From Marinovum sp. (GTDB taxonomy: Bacteria > Pseudomonadota > Alphaproteobacteria > Rhodobacterales > Rhodobacteraceae): a stretch of DNA of 64,000 nt. The notes beneath the pieces were generated by a model. That model was given only the letters and a program-made list of their open reading frames with translations. It ran no database searches and had not been told where the DNA came from. The position numbers and the translations under genes are program-made. How positions within the stretch are numbered: position 1 is the stretch's first letter; each line of letters begins with the position of its first letter. Of the stretch, positions 9,101 through 17,244 are shown piece by piece. The stretch covers positions 22,384 to 86,383 of the forward strand of contig JAKVBH010000018.1 in the NCBI GenBank assembly GCA_022447495.1. The letters run 5' to 3'.

Positions 9101-12100
9101 TGACAAGATAAGCGCCGCCATCGCGGACTTTGGGCGCCTCCGCCTCGGCTAGTGGCATGGTCCGTACAGTGCGTTCGTAGCGTTTAGGTCCACGCAGCGC
9201 AGCTTCATAAGCGCGCGGTGGCGACAATAGGTCTTCGAGCAACGCATCGGTCAGCGCGGACAGATCACGAGGCGAAGACTTCCCAAAGAACGACTTGACC
9301 GGTTGTTCTGGCAAGGTGACGTCGATGGCGGCAACCGAGACCGAGGGAAGCTCCCGCGGGATCACCCGCAGGGGGCCAGAAAGCGTCGACTTCTGCGGGT
9401 ACGTCAGTTCTTCAGAACGCGCACGCACTGCACCGTTGGTCACGGCGGTGATGTGCACATCGCTGACGCCCTCAGTCTCCAAGGCTTGTGCGAGGAAGAG
9501 CAGCGCGTAGAAGCCCTGTTCCTGAACACGGTGGAAGAAGGAGGAACCGGGACGATGGGATTCATCTTTGGTCACCAACCAGAAATGGGCCACGCGACCA
9601 GGCACGATGCCCCGCGAAAGTAAGTCTTGGATCAGGAGGTCATAGCCCTCTCGCCCGCGCTCTGGCGAGAGGATGTAGTCGGTCTCATCGAGTCGTGAAA
9701 AGGTGTCGCCTGGACGGATGCGCACAACGGTATGGCCGCCATTGGCCAGGCGATCCCCAAGCCCACGCGCGAGCCCGGCATCGTCTTCAAAGATCAGCCA
9801 TGTCTCGGGCGTACTATCGGTGAGATTATCCGCCACATCGATTTCGCAAGGCGCGACTTGCGGTACCCAAGCAATGCGCGCGCCCCAGTCTTCGATTTCA
9901 TCAGAGCGGGTGAGGAAACTCTCCTCGGCGCTCTCGCGGGCTTGGCCAGGCTCGATGAAATAGGTCTGATGTTGGAAGGCATAGGTCGGCAAAGGCAGGC
10001 GACGACGGGGGATGTCGCTCCAGATTTGCTCCCAATCGATCTCCACGCCCAGCGCGTTGAGGCGCCCGAGTGTCAGAAGGAACTGTGCGTCGTCTTCGAT
10101 CTCATCTTGCGCATGGCGCAGGGTGCCGAGGACTTGGTTTGCTGGCACAGAGGGGTGCATACGCGCCAGCGACGTGAGTGCTTTGCCTGGGCCAACCTCC
10201 AGGAAAACACGAACAGGGGTTTCGGCAAGCGTGGCGATGCCATCCGCAAAACGGACCATACCGCGCAGGTGATCCACCCAGTAGTCAGGATCGCAGGCCT
10301 CTGCGTCGGTGAGCATTTTGCCAGAGCGGTTGGAGATCACCGGGATTTGCGGCGCATGCAGCGACATGGAACGCAAATGCGTGCGGAAATCATCCAATAT
10401 CGGTTCCAGTAGGTGAGAATGCGCAGCGATGTCGATGGCGATGCGCTGGCATTCGATCTCGCGCTGGGCGAGTTCGTTTTCAAGCGCGCCGAGCGCCGCT
10501 TTGGGACCGGAAGCGACAGAGAGGCCCGGGGCGTTTTCGGCACCGATATCGATGTCATCAGGCAAGAGCGGGCGCAGTTCTTTGGCGGACAAGGCTACAG
10601 AGAGCATTCCGCCAGGGGCCACGGTATCGAACAGCGTACCGCGCTTGTGCACGAGACCGATGCAATCCTCAAAGGACATGACACCTGCAACTGCTGCGGC
10701 TGCGTTTTGTCCCATGGAGTGACCGATCAAAGCGGCAGGTTCGACACCCCAAGACATCCAAAGTTGCGCCAAGGCGTATTCCACGATCATGGTGAGCGGG
10801 AGTTGCAGCGAGGGTTGGGTGAGGCGTTTGTCAGCCTTGGCGTGGTCCTCTAGCGCGGGCAGCCACAGCGCGCGCATGTCTTCTGATGTGAGCGTGGCGA
10901 GGTGCTCGAGTCCGCGGTCCATCCATTCCGCAAAGACCGGCTCAGTCTCGTAGAGGTCCCGCGCCATGCCTGCATATTGTGCACCGCCACCAGGGAACAT
11001 GAAGACAACCTCGGGGTCCTCCTCAAGGGCGGCATGTGTGAAGACGCGGCGCGGATCGTTCGAAGCCAAACGCTCGGCGGCTTCGGCCGCCGTTCCCGCC
11101 ACGGTGACCAGGCGATGTTCGAAATGGCGGCGCCCTTCTTCGAGTGTGAAGGAGACATCAGCCAAGTTGATGTCAGGATTGGCGCGCAGGTATTCTGCAA
11201 GGCGCGCGGCATTGGTCTCCATCGCGGCCTTGCTGCGGCCCGTAACTGTTATGATGTGATACGGCCAATCAGAGGTTTCGCTTTCAGCGAATTTAGGTGC
11301 TTCTTCGAGCACGATATGAGCATTTGTTCCGCCCACACCAAGGGAATTCACGCCGGCGCGGCGCGGTGCACCGTGGCGTGGCCATGGTGTCAACGCGGCA
11401 TTCACCGCGAAGGGGGAGGTTTCGAAATCAATCGACGGGTTTGGCGCTTCATAGCCCAGCGAAGGCGGCATCGCCTCGTGATAGAGCGCAAGGCTGGCTT
11501 TAGCGAGCGAGGCCACACCAGCCGCTGTATCGAGATGGCCAATGTTGGTTTTGACCGATCCAATCCGGCAATAGTTCGTGGCCTCCGTGCTTTCGCGAAA
11601 CGCCTGAGTAAGCGCTGCCACTTCGATGGGATCGCCCAGATACGTTCCAGTGCCGTGGCATTCAACATATCCCACGCTGTCCGCGGTTACACCCGAGACT
11701 GCCAAAGCCTCGGAAATGGCGGCGGATTGCCCTTCGACAGAGGGGGCCAGGTAGCCGGCCTTTTGCGCGCCGTCATTGTTGACGGCAGAGCCTTTTATAA
11801 CGGCCCAAATGTGATCGCCGTCCAAAAGTGCGTCTTCGAGGCGGCGCAGAACCACGACGCCCACGCCAGAGCCAAACACCGTGCCTTGAGCGCGATGGTC
11901 AAAGGCGTGGCAGGCGCCGTCGGGCGAGAGGATCTCGTTTTCCTTATAGAGATAGCCGCGCGCATGGGGCATTTCGATGGTCACGCCACCGGCCAAAGCC
12001 ATGTCACACTCACCATTGAGGAGCGCCTGCGCGGCATAGTGCGTGGCCACCAGCGAGGTTGAACAGGCGGTTTGCAAGTTGATTGAGGGCCCTTGCAGGT

Positions 12101-12650
12101 TCAGGATGTGGCTTAGCCGCGTGGCAAGGAAATCTTTGTCGTTGCCGGTATGACGAAGCAGGAACATGCCCGTCTGATCGACCAGATCGGGGTTCGAGCA
12201 GATGTTGAAATAGAAATAGCTGCCCATGCCGCAGCCTGCGTAGACCCCAATGGGGCCGTCGAAATAATCGGGCACATGGCCCGCGGTTTCCAAGGCTTCC
12301 CAAGAAACCTCTAGGAATTGGCGGTGTTGCGGATCTAGGATCGCCGCCTCCTTGGGCGAGAAGCCAAAGAAATCGGCGTCGAAGCCCGCGAAATCGTCGA
12401 GCATAGCCGCATAGGGTACGTAATTGCTCTGCGCCATGCGACCGGGGTTTTCACCGGCCTCTTTAAGGGTTTCGCTAGACAGCTTTTTGATGGAAGAGGT
12501 GCCGGAACGGAGATTTTGCCAGTACTGTTCGGGGTTCTGAGCACCGGGCACGCGCAACGCCATGCCAACGATGGCAATGTCAGTGTCGCCCGAAACATAA
12601 CCTTCCAACTCGGTACCCTCGAACGCGGTGCTTTGGTTGTCCTGCGACAT
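6171..12650 (-). CDS. Type I polyketide synthase module, KS-AT-KR-DH-carrier-TE
   Basis: The protein has 2159 aa. The ketosynthase spans about 22-450 (TACSTSL with Cys196, ECHGTGTYLGDP with His332, KTNIGHLDTAAG with His372). The acyltransferase is about 549-880 (LIGHSMGQ, Ser645). A KR structural half begins near 950, and the catalytic Rossmann domain is 1175-1375 (LVTGGFGGIG, Tyr1344 and Asn1348 in DYVAAN). The dehydratase follows (His1431 in NEHRTRHDN, LPGTGYIEL, Asp1600 in LHPALMD). The carrier is DSFFDLGGHSL (Ser1815), a peptidyl-carrier style signature, and the thioesterase has GGFSGGG (Ser1963). There is no enoyl reductase. KR before DH is the reverse of a standard reducing module. Expected activity: malonyl extension, ketoreduction, dehydration and release. 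The start is supported by a GAGGGGG element before the ATG at 12650. It appears to be the first gene of the PKS-GT-NRPS operon. Confidence 0.9.
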   Translation of the reverse strand: MSQDNQSTAFEGTELEGYVSGDTDIAIVGMALRVPGAQNPEQYWQNLRSGTSSIKKLSSETLKEAGENPGRMAQSNYVPYAAMLDDFAGFDADFFGFSPKEAAILDPQHRQFLEVSWEALETAGHVPDYFDGPIGVYAGCGMGSYFYFNICSNPDLVDQTGMFLLRHTGNDKDFLATRLSHILNLQGPSINLQTACSTSLVATHYAAQALLNGECDMALAGGVTIEMPHARGYLYKENEILSPDGACHAFDHRAQGTVFGSGVGVVVLRRLEDALLDGDHIWAVIKGSAVNNDGAQKAGYLAPSVEGQSAAISEALAVSGVTADSVGYVECHGTGTYLGDPIEVAALTQAFRESTEATNYCRIGSVKTNIGHLDTAAGVASLAKASLALYHEAMPPSLGYEAPNPSIDFETSPFAVNAALTPWPRHGAPRRAGVNSLGVGGTNAHIVLEEAPKFAESETSDWPYHIITVTGRSKAAMETNAARLAEYLRANPDINLADVSFTLEEGRRHFEHRLVTVAGTAAEAAERLASNDPRRVFTHAALEEDPEVVFMFPGGGAQYAGMARDLYETEPVFAEWMDRGLEHLATLTSEDMRALWLPALEDHAKADKRLTQPSLQLPLTMIVEYALAQLWMSWGVEPAALIGHSMGQNAAAAVAGVMSFEDCIGLVHKRGTLFDTVAPGGMLSVALSAKELRPLLPDDIDIGAENAPGLSVASGPKAALGALENELAQREIECQRIAIDIAAHSHLLEPILDDFRTHLRSMSLHAPQIPVISNRSGKMLTDAEACDPDYWVDHLRGMVRFADGIATLAETPVRVFLEVGPGKALTSLARMHPSVPANQVLGTLRHAQDEIEDDAQFLLTLGRLNALGVEIDWEQIWSDIPRRRLPLPTYAFQHQTYFIEPGQARESAEESFLTRSDEIEDWGARIAWVPQVAPCEIDVADNLTDSTPETWLIFEDDAGLARGLGDRLANGGHTVVRIRPGDTFSRLDETDYILSPERGREGYDLLIQDLLSRGIVPGRVAHFWLVTKDESHRPGSSFFHRVQEQGFYALLFLAQALETEGVSDVHITAVTNGAVRARSEELTYPQKSTLSGPLRVIPRELPSVSVAAIDVTLPEQPVKSFFGKSSPRDLSALTDALLEDLLSPPRAYEAALRGPKRYERTVRTMPLAEAEAPKVRDGGAYLVTGGFGGIGLSVAERLVAEGAKHIGLVSRSALPERSAWDRHIADFGPLERISRRIAAVQQLEAQGAAVHVVQADVCNQPAMEKATKDFRQAADGIHGVVHAAGVINDGPLMAKRPAEIEDVFTPKIHGLQVLDALFPDGVLDWMVLFSSTSTVTAPAGQVDYVAANEYLNAYATSRVGSETRVVALNWGIWSDVGMAAESVAARDGDMPEQPRTPTDVPLLDVATFDRDNTRAFEATWDVDALWVLNEHRTRHDNAAILPGTGYIELIAQALRAQGETGAFSVRDLSFLRPLQVSAAKDVRVTLARSKRGYDVAVRSAIMFEGRKAWQLHAEALVLLNAKAKTAQIDLQTVSARMAALSKSDIPIRSAQEGHLAFGPRWSVLRGKVLGEGEGLARVRLPQHATGDLAAGYALHPALMDIATGWGMELIKGYDGATLWVPMRYGRIDVHQMLPEEAISWVRNAAENTATSATAKFDITVFDPDGAVCVEISGFEIKRLDFAGSFGAMPPLSEAELTFDDAGPAAPLSPAELRLRHNLTQGILAHEGSDAFLRALARPESQVVVSSLPIEDLIAQAAAQEEATQLGAAFERPDLDSDYAVPETEIEQTLAGFWSELLGVTQVGIDDSFFDLGGHSLIAVRLFAMVKKTYRVDFPISVLFEAPTIRTCAAMIVERTGIDQTATVASEAPMAEAKPRFRHLVPMHEGEGGSQAPFFLVAGMFGNVLNLRHLAHLLGADRPFFGLQARGLYGGEDPHRSIEEAARDYIFEMRAVQPEGPYYLGGFSGGGITAFEIARQLEAAGQHVGILILLDTPLPVRRPLERRDRILIQLQELRRKGPAYPFKWLKNRIAWEIAKRQGTVENTGDDHAFHNAEIEAAFIAAVNAYQVRPWQGNLHLFRPPLVGHWTVSDGQLVSSERAYLFHDNDWSQFVPGIAVEEVPGDHDSMVLEPHVRVLAASMRRAIEEAEPEELFDEELSKAAE

Positions 12651-12874
12651 CCCAGATTCCCCCTCGGCGTCAGATGTGGCTATCCGACGATTACGGTTAA
12701 AGTGAGGCTTGGGATTCTAAACAATGCCCCTCTTTTGTCATAGTTTATGACTTGTCAGATATTTTTGAAAAAATGCCGGGGAATTTAAAGCCGGATGCCC
12801 CTACTCATTAGGATAGCAGACCCGCGCATAGGGCTATTTCGCCGATATTTGAGAATGTTGCGAGACATACTGTG
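12651..12874. promoter_or_regulatory. PKS operon upstream region with a small palindrome
   Basis: This 224-bp spacer separates the minus-strand GT2 gene from the PKS and should hold the promoter of the PKS-GT-NRPS operon. GTCATA at 12737-12742 and TATGAC at 12746-12751 form a perfect 6-bp dyad with a 3-nt centre, about 87 bp before the PKS start. No clear -35/-10 pair was identified. Confidence 0.4.
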
Positions 12875-13708
12875 CTACCGGCCCCGCTCCCACGCGGTCG
12901 AACGCCGCAGTTTTGTAGCCAAGGCGACGCCTGCGTAAACTGCGAATCCGCATGGGTCTCGCAAGGCAAGCTTAAGTTGGTCGGCCTTGGGGAAGGGCGG
13001 TTTATCGTCATTGCCGAGGAGCTCGGGAAACCGCGCAGCGATCTCTTGGACACCAAGATCTTGGCGACGGCGCACCCGCACAAGCGCATCCCAACCCTCA
13101 ACCAAGGGCCAGTAATAATCAGCCGCAACTTTGTGACGCTCGCTTGTCGCAAACATAAGACGGGCGTAAATGTCGTCCGAGATGATCTCAGGCCAATCGT
13201 CCCAGCGCGCGCGACCTGCGGCATTCACCGCAAATAGCCCGGCCCCTTGGACACCTGTGGTCATAAACGGCACCTGAGCATAGATGCGGGCGTAGGCACG
13301 GGTTGTGGCCGTCTTTGGCGGCGCTAGGTGCAAGGTACCACTGCCATAGGCGGGTGCGTCGATACTGAGCGCGTCAATCAATTGAGCCAAGAGCGGTGGA
13401 GAGACAACGACATCTGCGTCGAGATAGACGCGTACGGGACCCAAGGTGGCGGCGTCGCCTGCATTGAGTGCGCCTGTTTTACCGCCCTCGGTCAAATTGT
13501 GGACCTCAAGCGACCACCCGCGTTCCTCATGCTCGCCTGCAAGTCTCTGTGCTTGTGCAACAGTGTCATCGCTACAGCCGTTGGCGACCACTAGCACTTG
13601 CGCCTCTAACTCGCCTTTGGAAGCCAGCAACGCCTTCAGGCACGGCACAATTGTCTCGGCCTCATTGTGGGCCGGGATAATCACCGAGACTGCGGGCGAC
13701 TGCGCCAT
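12875..13708 (-). CDS. GT2 family glycosyltransferase
   Basis: The 277-aa protein begins with the GT2 nucleotide-binding strand (AVSVIIPAHNEAETI), then VVANGCSDDT, GGKTGALNAGD and the metal-binding LDADVVV. ISDDIYARLMF gives the downstream D-D motif of the acceptor/base region. It is shorter than processive synthases and lacks an evident run of membrane helices, so a single-sugar transfer on the cytoplasmic side is likely. It lies upstream of the PKS on the same strand and is divergent from the GT4 gene across 116 bp. Donor and acceptor are not predictable. It is probably part of the same glycoconjugate or exopolysaccharide locus. Confidence 0.82.
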   Translation of the reverse strand: MAQSPAVSVIIPAHNEAETIVPCLKALLASKGELEAQVLVVANGCSDDTVAQAQRLAGEHEERGWSLEVHNLTEGGKTGALNAGDAATLGPVRVYLDADVVVSPPLLAQLIDALSIDAPAYGSGTLHLAPPKTATTRAYARIYAQVPFMTTGVQGAGLFAVNAAGRARWDDWPEIISDDIYARLMFATSERHKVAADYYWPLVEGWDALVRVRRRQDLGVQEIAARFPELLGNDDKPPFPKADQLKLALRDPCGFAVYAGVALATKLRRSTAWERGR

Positions 13709-13824
13709 TATTTATCCTTAATTCTATGCGATACCAAATTCGTAGCATGCGTGCCCAAGGTATTTACATGAAATTGTGGCCGAAGGATGATCGACGTGCC
13801 AATGGTTTGTAATTGATCCTATGA

Positions 13825-15087
13825 ATGGCTCCCGTGTCCCAATTCGTGTCTCACTCTGTGTCCCAACCTGTATCCAAATCAGAGCCTTTGAAGATAGGCT
13901 ATCTTGTGCCTCAGTTTCCGGGGCAGACGCATATCTTTTTTTGGCGTGAGATTGCAGAGATGGAGGCGCGCGGCACGATGCCCGTGCTCTTCTCAACGCG
14001 TCCGCCACCGCCTGGCCTCATCAGCCATGCATGGACCGAAGAGGCCATGGCTCGGACGACCTACCTAGGCAAACTTGCACCTTTGGATGTCTTGGCCACG
14101 CTGCCCCGCCTACCTTGGGGTGAGATTGCCGTCGAAGCGCGCCGTGACGGCAAGGCCGTGATCAAAGACACGCTGATTTGTGCGGGGGCAGCACTGGCAC
14201 TCAAGCGGGCCTGCAAAGCGCAAGGCATTGACCACGTGCATGTCCATTCCTGCGCGCGTGGCGCCATGATCGCAGCATTTGCCAAAGCGTTGGGTGGGCC
14301 GACCTACTCGATCACGCTGCATGGACCGCTCTCGGACTACGGTCTTGCGCAACCGTTCAAGTGGCGTAACGCGGCCTTTGCCACGGTGATCACCCGCAAA
14401 CTCATCGCAGAGATGGAAGCGGCACAGCCAAACGATCTGCCATCTCGAATGATCCTACGGCCCATGGGGGTGAACACCGATGTGTTCAAACGCGTGGCCC
14501 CTTATGCCCCTGTTGCAAAAGAAGAAATTCTCAGGATTTTTGCTTGTGGGCGGCTCAATATCGTTAAAGGTCACCAGGACCTCATTTCTGCAGTGAAAAG
14601 GCTACTGAACCGGGGCCGCAAGGTCTCGTTAGAGATCGCAGGCCAAGATGATGATGGCGGTTCAGGCTATCGCCTTGAATTGGACGCTTTGATCGCACGT
14701 GAAGGCCTTGGAGATCATGTGACCCTGCTTGGGGCCATTGATGCCGACCTGGTACGTGTGAAGCTTTTAGAAGCGCATATCTTCGCGCTTGCATCATGGC
14801 ATGAGCCGTTGGGTGTGGCTTACATGGAGGCCATCGCCTGTGGCGTGCCGACAATTGGAACACAGAGCGGCGGTGTGCCAGAGTTGATAACGGATGGCGT
14901 CGAAGGTTTGCTCGTTCCGCCCAAAGACCCAGAAACGTTGGCCCAAGCCATCGCACGAATTGCCGATGATCCAGAGTTAGCACACACCCTGTCGACCACA
15001 GGTCGCGAGAGGATGGTCCGCGAGTTCTCCGCTCATCTGGGAGCTGAAACGATCATCAAAGAGACGTTAAAAACGCTTGCAGGCTAA
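13825..15087 (+). CDS. GT4 family glycosyltransferase (WcaL/EpsD-like)
   Basis: The 420-aa GT-B protein has an N-terminal acceptor domain (KIGYLVPQFPGQTHIFFWREI) and a C-terminal donor domain with FACGRLNIVKGHQDLI and the EX7E signature EPLGVAYMEAIACG, followed by GTQSGGVPELI. These are the marks of retaining GT4 enzymes of exopolysaccharide clusters. The first 20 residues contain four V-S-x-x units encoded by a 12-bp tandem repeat, outside the fold. The last bases of its stop overlap the stop of the convergent lipoprotein gene. It is divergent from the neighbouring GT2 gene, so the 116-bp gap probably carries promoters both ways. The ATG at 13825 fixes this frame; an ATG at 13821 is in another frame. 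Confidence 0.85.
   Translation: MAPVSQFVSHSVSQPVSKSEPLKIGYLVPQFPGQTHIFFWREIAEMEARGTMPVLFSTRPPPPGLISHAWTEEAMARTTYLGKLAPLDVLATLPRLPWGEIAVEARRDGKAVIKDTLICAGAALALKRACKAQGIDHVHVHSCARGAMIAAFAKALGGPTYSITLHGPLSDYGLAQPFKWRNAAFATVITRKLIAEMEAAQPNDLPSRMILRPMGVNTDVFKRVAPYAPVAKEEILRIFACGRLNIVKGHQDLISAVKRLLNRGRKVSLEIAGQDDDGGSGYRLELDALIAREGLGDHVTLLGAIDADLVRVKLLEAHIFALASWHEPLGVAYMEAIACGVPTIGTQSGGVPELITDGVEGLLVPPKDPETLAQAIARIADDPELAHTLSTTGRERMVREFSAHLGAETIIKETLKTLAG
13834..13875 (+). repeat. Degenerate 12-bp tandem repeat, about 3.5 copies
   Basis: Units start at 13834 (GTGTCCCAATTC), 13846 (GTGTCTCACTCT), 13858 (GTGTCCCAACCT) and 13870 (GTATCC, partial). They encode VSQF, VSHS, VSQP and VSKS at the N-terminus of the GT4 protein. 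Confidence 0.7.
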
Positions 15088-15257
15088 TTGCCGACGGTGA
15101 TGGTGACAGGGCCCTTTTTGACCTTCACGCTGGCGTTCGGGATGATCCCATTGGGACCAATAGAGATTCCAAGGTTCGTTGTCGGTCGGATCGGTGCGCC
15201 ATCGGCGCCACAGGCCGCAAGAGCGGTCAGAGCCATGAAAAGAAGCGCAGGTCTCAT
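15084..15257 (-). CDS. Small lipoprotein
   Basis: The 57-aa product starts [20 protein letters not shown]: a short signal peptide ending in a lipobox (LAAC) for lipidation. The mature part is only about 40 residues ([14 protein letters not shown], then [14 protein letters not shown]). The chosen ATG at 15257 overlaps the argH stop as ATGA, so it is probably translated after argH. A small lipoprotein after argH is often seen in Rhodobacteraceae, by my recollection of the group. No function can be assigned. Its stop overlaps the stop of the convergent GT4 gene. Confidence 0.7.
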   Translation of the reverse strand: MRPALLFMALTALAACGADGAPIRPTTNLGISIGPNGIIPNASVKVKKGPVTITVGN

Positions 15258-16645
15258 CCCAGTATCTTCCTCCATCGTGCCATCTGTGCACGTACTTGGC
15301 TGGGCGCAGTGCCTCCGTAGGACGTACGCGAGGCGACCGAGTTGTGCACACCCAACACATCATAGACCAATGCAGTGATCCCGTCATGCACTGAAGTCAT
15401 CTCGTCTAGAGTGAGATCGGGAAGGTCCACGCCTTTGGCTTCGGCCAGAGCCACCAAAGATCCGGTGACATGGTGCGCATCCCGAAAAGGCAGCCCGAGC
15501 ACGCGCACCAACCAATCGGCAAGATCGGTTGCGGTGGAGAAGCCAGAGCCCGCCGCCACTTCCAGCGCGGCGCGATTGCCCTGCATATCCGAGACCATGC
15601 CGGTCATGGCCGCCAGTGCGAGCATGAGGTTGTCGGCAGCATCAAAGACCTGTTCTTTATCTTCTTGCATGTCCTTGGAATAGGCCAGTGGCAGACCTTT
15701 CATCACCATCATGAGGGCAACATTGGCCCCAAAGATGCGACCGATCTTGGCTCGAATGAGCTCGGCAGCGTCGGGGTTCTTCTTTTGCGGCATGATGGAC
15801 GAGCCAGTGGAGAATCTGTCCGAGAGCGTGACAAATCGGAATTGGGCAGAAGACCAAATCACAAGTTCTTCCGCCATACGGCTCAAGTGCATCGCACAAA
15901 TCGACGCAGCGCCCAAGAACTCCAACGCGAAATCGCGGGCGGACACGGCATCCAGCGAATTGGCCATGGGGCGGTCAAAACCCAGCGCGTCTGCAGTCAT
16001 TTGACGATCAATTGGGAAGGACGTTCCGGCGAGTGCCGCAGCGCCCAAGGGGCTTTCGTTCATTCGCGCGCGCGCATCGGCAAAGCGCGACCGATCGCGG
16101 GCAAACATTTCGACATAGGCCATCATATGGTGACCCCAGGTCACGGGCTGCGCAGTTTGAAGGTGAGTAAAACCAGGCATCACCCAATCGGCACCCGCCT
16201 CCGCTTGATCCAAAAGGGCCCGGATCAAAGCATCAAGGGCGCCATCGAGTGCGTCCAACTGGTCTCGCACCCAAAGGCGGAAGTCCGTAGCCACTTGATC
16301 GTTGCGCGATCGACCGGTGTGCAGCCGACCAGCTGCGTCGCCGATCACCTCTTTGAGACGCGCCTCAACATTCATGTGGATGTCTTCGAGCGCGGTGGAG
16401 AACGCAAAATAGCCCGTTTCAATCTCTGACAAGACCGTGAGCAACCCTTCCCGCATCGCCTCTGCATCGCTAGGTTCGACTATGCCTGTGGCGGCCAGCA
16501 TTGCCGCATGGGCACGTGAGCCCGCAATATCCTGGGCCGCCAAGCGTTGGTCGAAGCTAATCGAGGCATTAATCGCCTCCATGATAGCATCCGGTCCCGA
16601 GGCAAAGCGGCCGCCCCACATCTGATTTGAGGTTGAGTCTGACAT
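15254..16645 (-). CDS. argH: Argininosuccinate lyase
   Basis: ArgH splits argininosuccinate into arginine and fumarate, the last step of arginine biosynthesis, in the cytoplasm. The 463-aa product matches the family length. It shows MWGGRF near the start, [25 protein letters not shown] and the fumarase/aspartase superfamily signature [12 protein letters not shown] with the catalytic serine loop. The start at 16645 is supported by AGGA six bases upstream; the frame extends 30 codons further but that stretch lacks family similarity. The start codon shares two bases with the start codon of the divergent TlpA-type gene, so each promoter must lie inside the other coding region. Confidence 0.95.
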   Translation of the reverse strand: MSDSTSNQMWGGRFASGPDAIMEAINASISFDQRLAAQDIAGSRAHAAMLAATGIVEPSDAEAMREGLLTVLSEIETGYFAFSTALEDIHMNVEARLKEVIGDAAGRLHTGRSRNDQVATDFRLWVRDQLDALDGALDALIRALLDQAEAGADWVMPGFTHLQTAQPVTWGHHMMAYVEMFARDRSRFADARARMNESPLGAAALAGTSFPIDRQMTADALGFDRPMANSLDAVSARDFALEFLGAASICAMHLSRMAEELVIWSSAQFRFVTLSDRFSTGSSIMPQKKNPDAAELIRAKIGRIFGANVALMMVMKGLPLAYSKDMQEDKEQVFDAADNLMLALAAMTGMVSDMQGNRAALEVAAGSGFSTATDLADWLVRVLGLPFRDAHHVTGSLVALAEAKGVDLPDLTLDEMTSVHDGITALVYDVLGVHNSVASRTSYGGTAPSQVRAQMARWRKILG

Positions 16646-17234
16646 GAGTTTCCTGCGGTCTTTCAGCGCTGCGCTGTTGGTGTCTGCCCCGCTGTATCTT
16701 GGTGCGGGCGCAATCGCAAATGCCTCTGATGTCACGCCCGTGCTCGCCGCTGCCGAAGCCGAGCTTGAAGGCTCGATGAAAAAACTGCTTTTTCACGATA
16801 AACCTAAGGCGCATGCCTTTGTTCGGTTCACCGATTTCGACGGAAATCCACTTTCGATGGCGGACTACCAAGGCAAATGGGTTATTCTGAATTTCTGGGC
16901 CACATGGTGCGCGCCGTGCCGTGAGGAAATGCCGTTGCTTGATGCACTGCAGGCGGAGTTTGGCGGCGATACTTTTGAGGTGGTGACGCTGGCCACGGGG
17001 CGCAACAACCCGGCGGGCATGATCCGGTTCTTTGACAAGGCCGGGGTCACAAACTTGCCAATGCATCGCGACCCCAAACAGAAAGTGGCGCAAAGCATGG
17101 GCGTCATGGGTCTTCCGACCACGTTGGTGCTCGACCCTCAAGGGCAAGAAGTCGCCCGAATGCAGGGTGAGGCGGATTGGGCGTCTGATTCGGCCAAAGC
17201 GATGGTGCGGGCGTTGCTGGGTGCTAAGAGCTAG
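16644..17234 (+). CDS. TlpA-type periplasmic thiol-disulfide oxidoreductase
   Basis: The 196-aa protein has a signal peptide or anchor ([20 protein letters not shown], cut near AIANASD) and a thioredoxin fold with [14 protein letters not shown] (active-site CAPC) and the cis-proline region [15 protein letters not shown]. TlpA/ResA-like proteins reduce disulfides in the periplasm, for example in cytochrome c or Cu-A centre maturation. Its start overlaps the divergent argH start (CATG at 16643-16646). A GAGG about 10 nt upstream could serve as ribosome-binding site. A TlpA-like gene divergent from argH is a pairing I recall from Roseobacter genomes. The partner proteins are unknown. Confidence 0.9.
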   Translation: MSFLRSFSAALLVSAPLYLGAGAIANASDVTPVLAAAEAELEGSMKKLLFHDKPKAHAFVRFTDFDGNPLSMADYQGKWVILNFWATWCAPCREEMPLLDALQAEFGGDTFEVVTLATGRNNPAGMIRFFDKAGVTNLPMHRDPKQKVAQSMGVMGLPTTLVLDPQGQEVARMQGEADWASDSAKAMVRALLGAKS

Positions 17235-17244
17235 GGCTCTAAAA

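Noticed and set aside
10902..12062. 386-codon plus-strand frame antisense to the PKS gene
   Set aside because: It overlies the ketosynthase and acyltransferase domains, and its translation has no family features.
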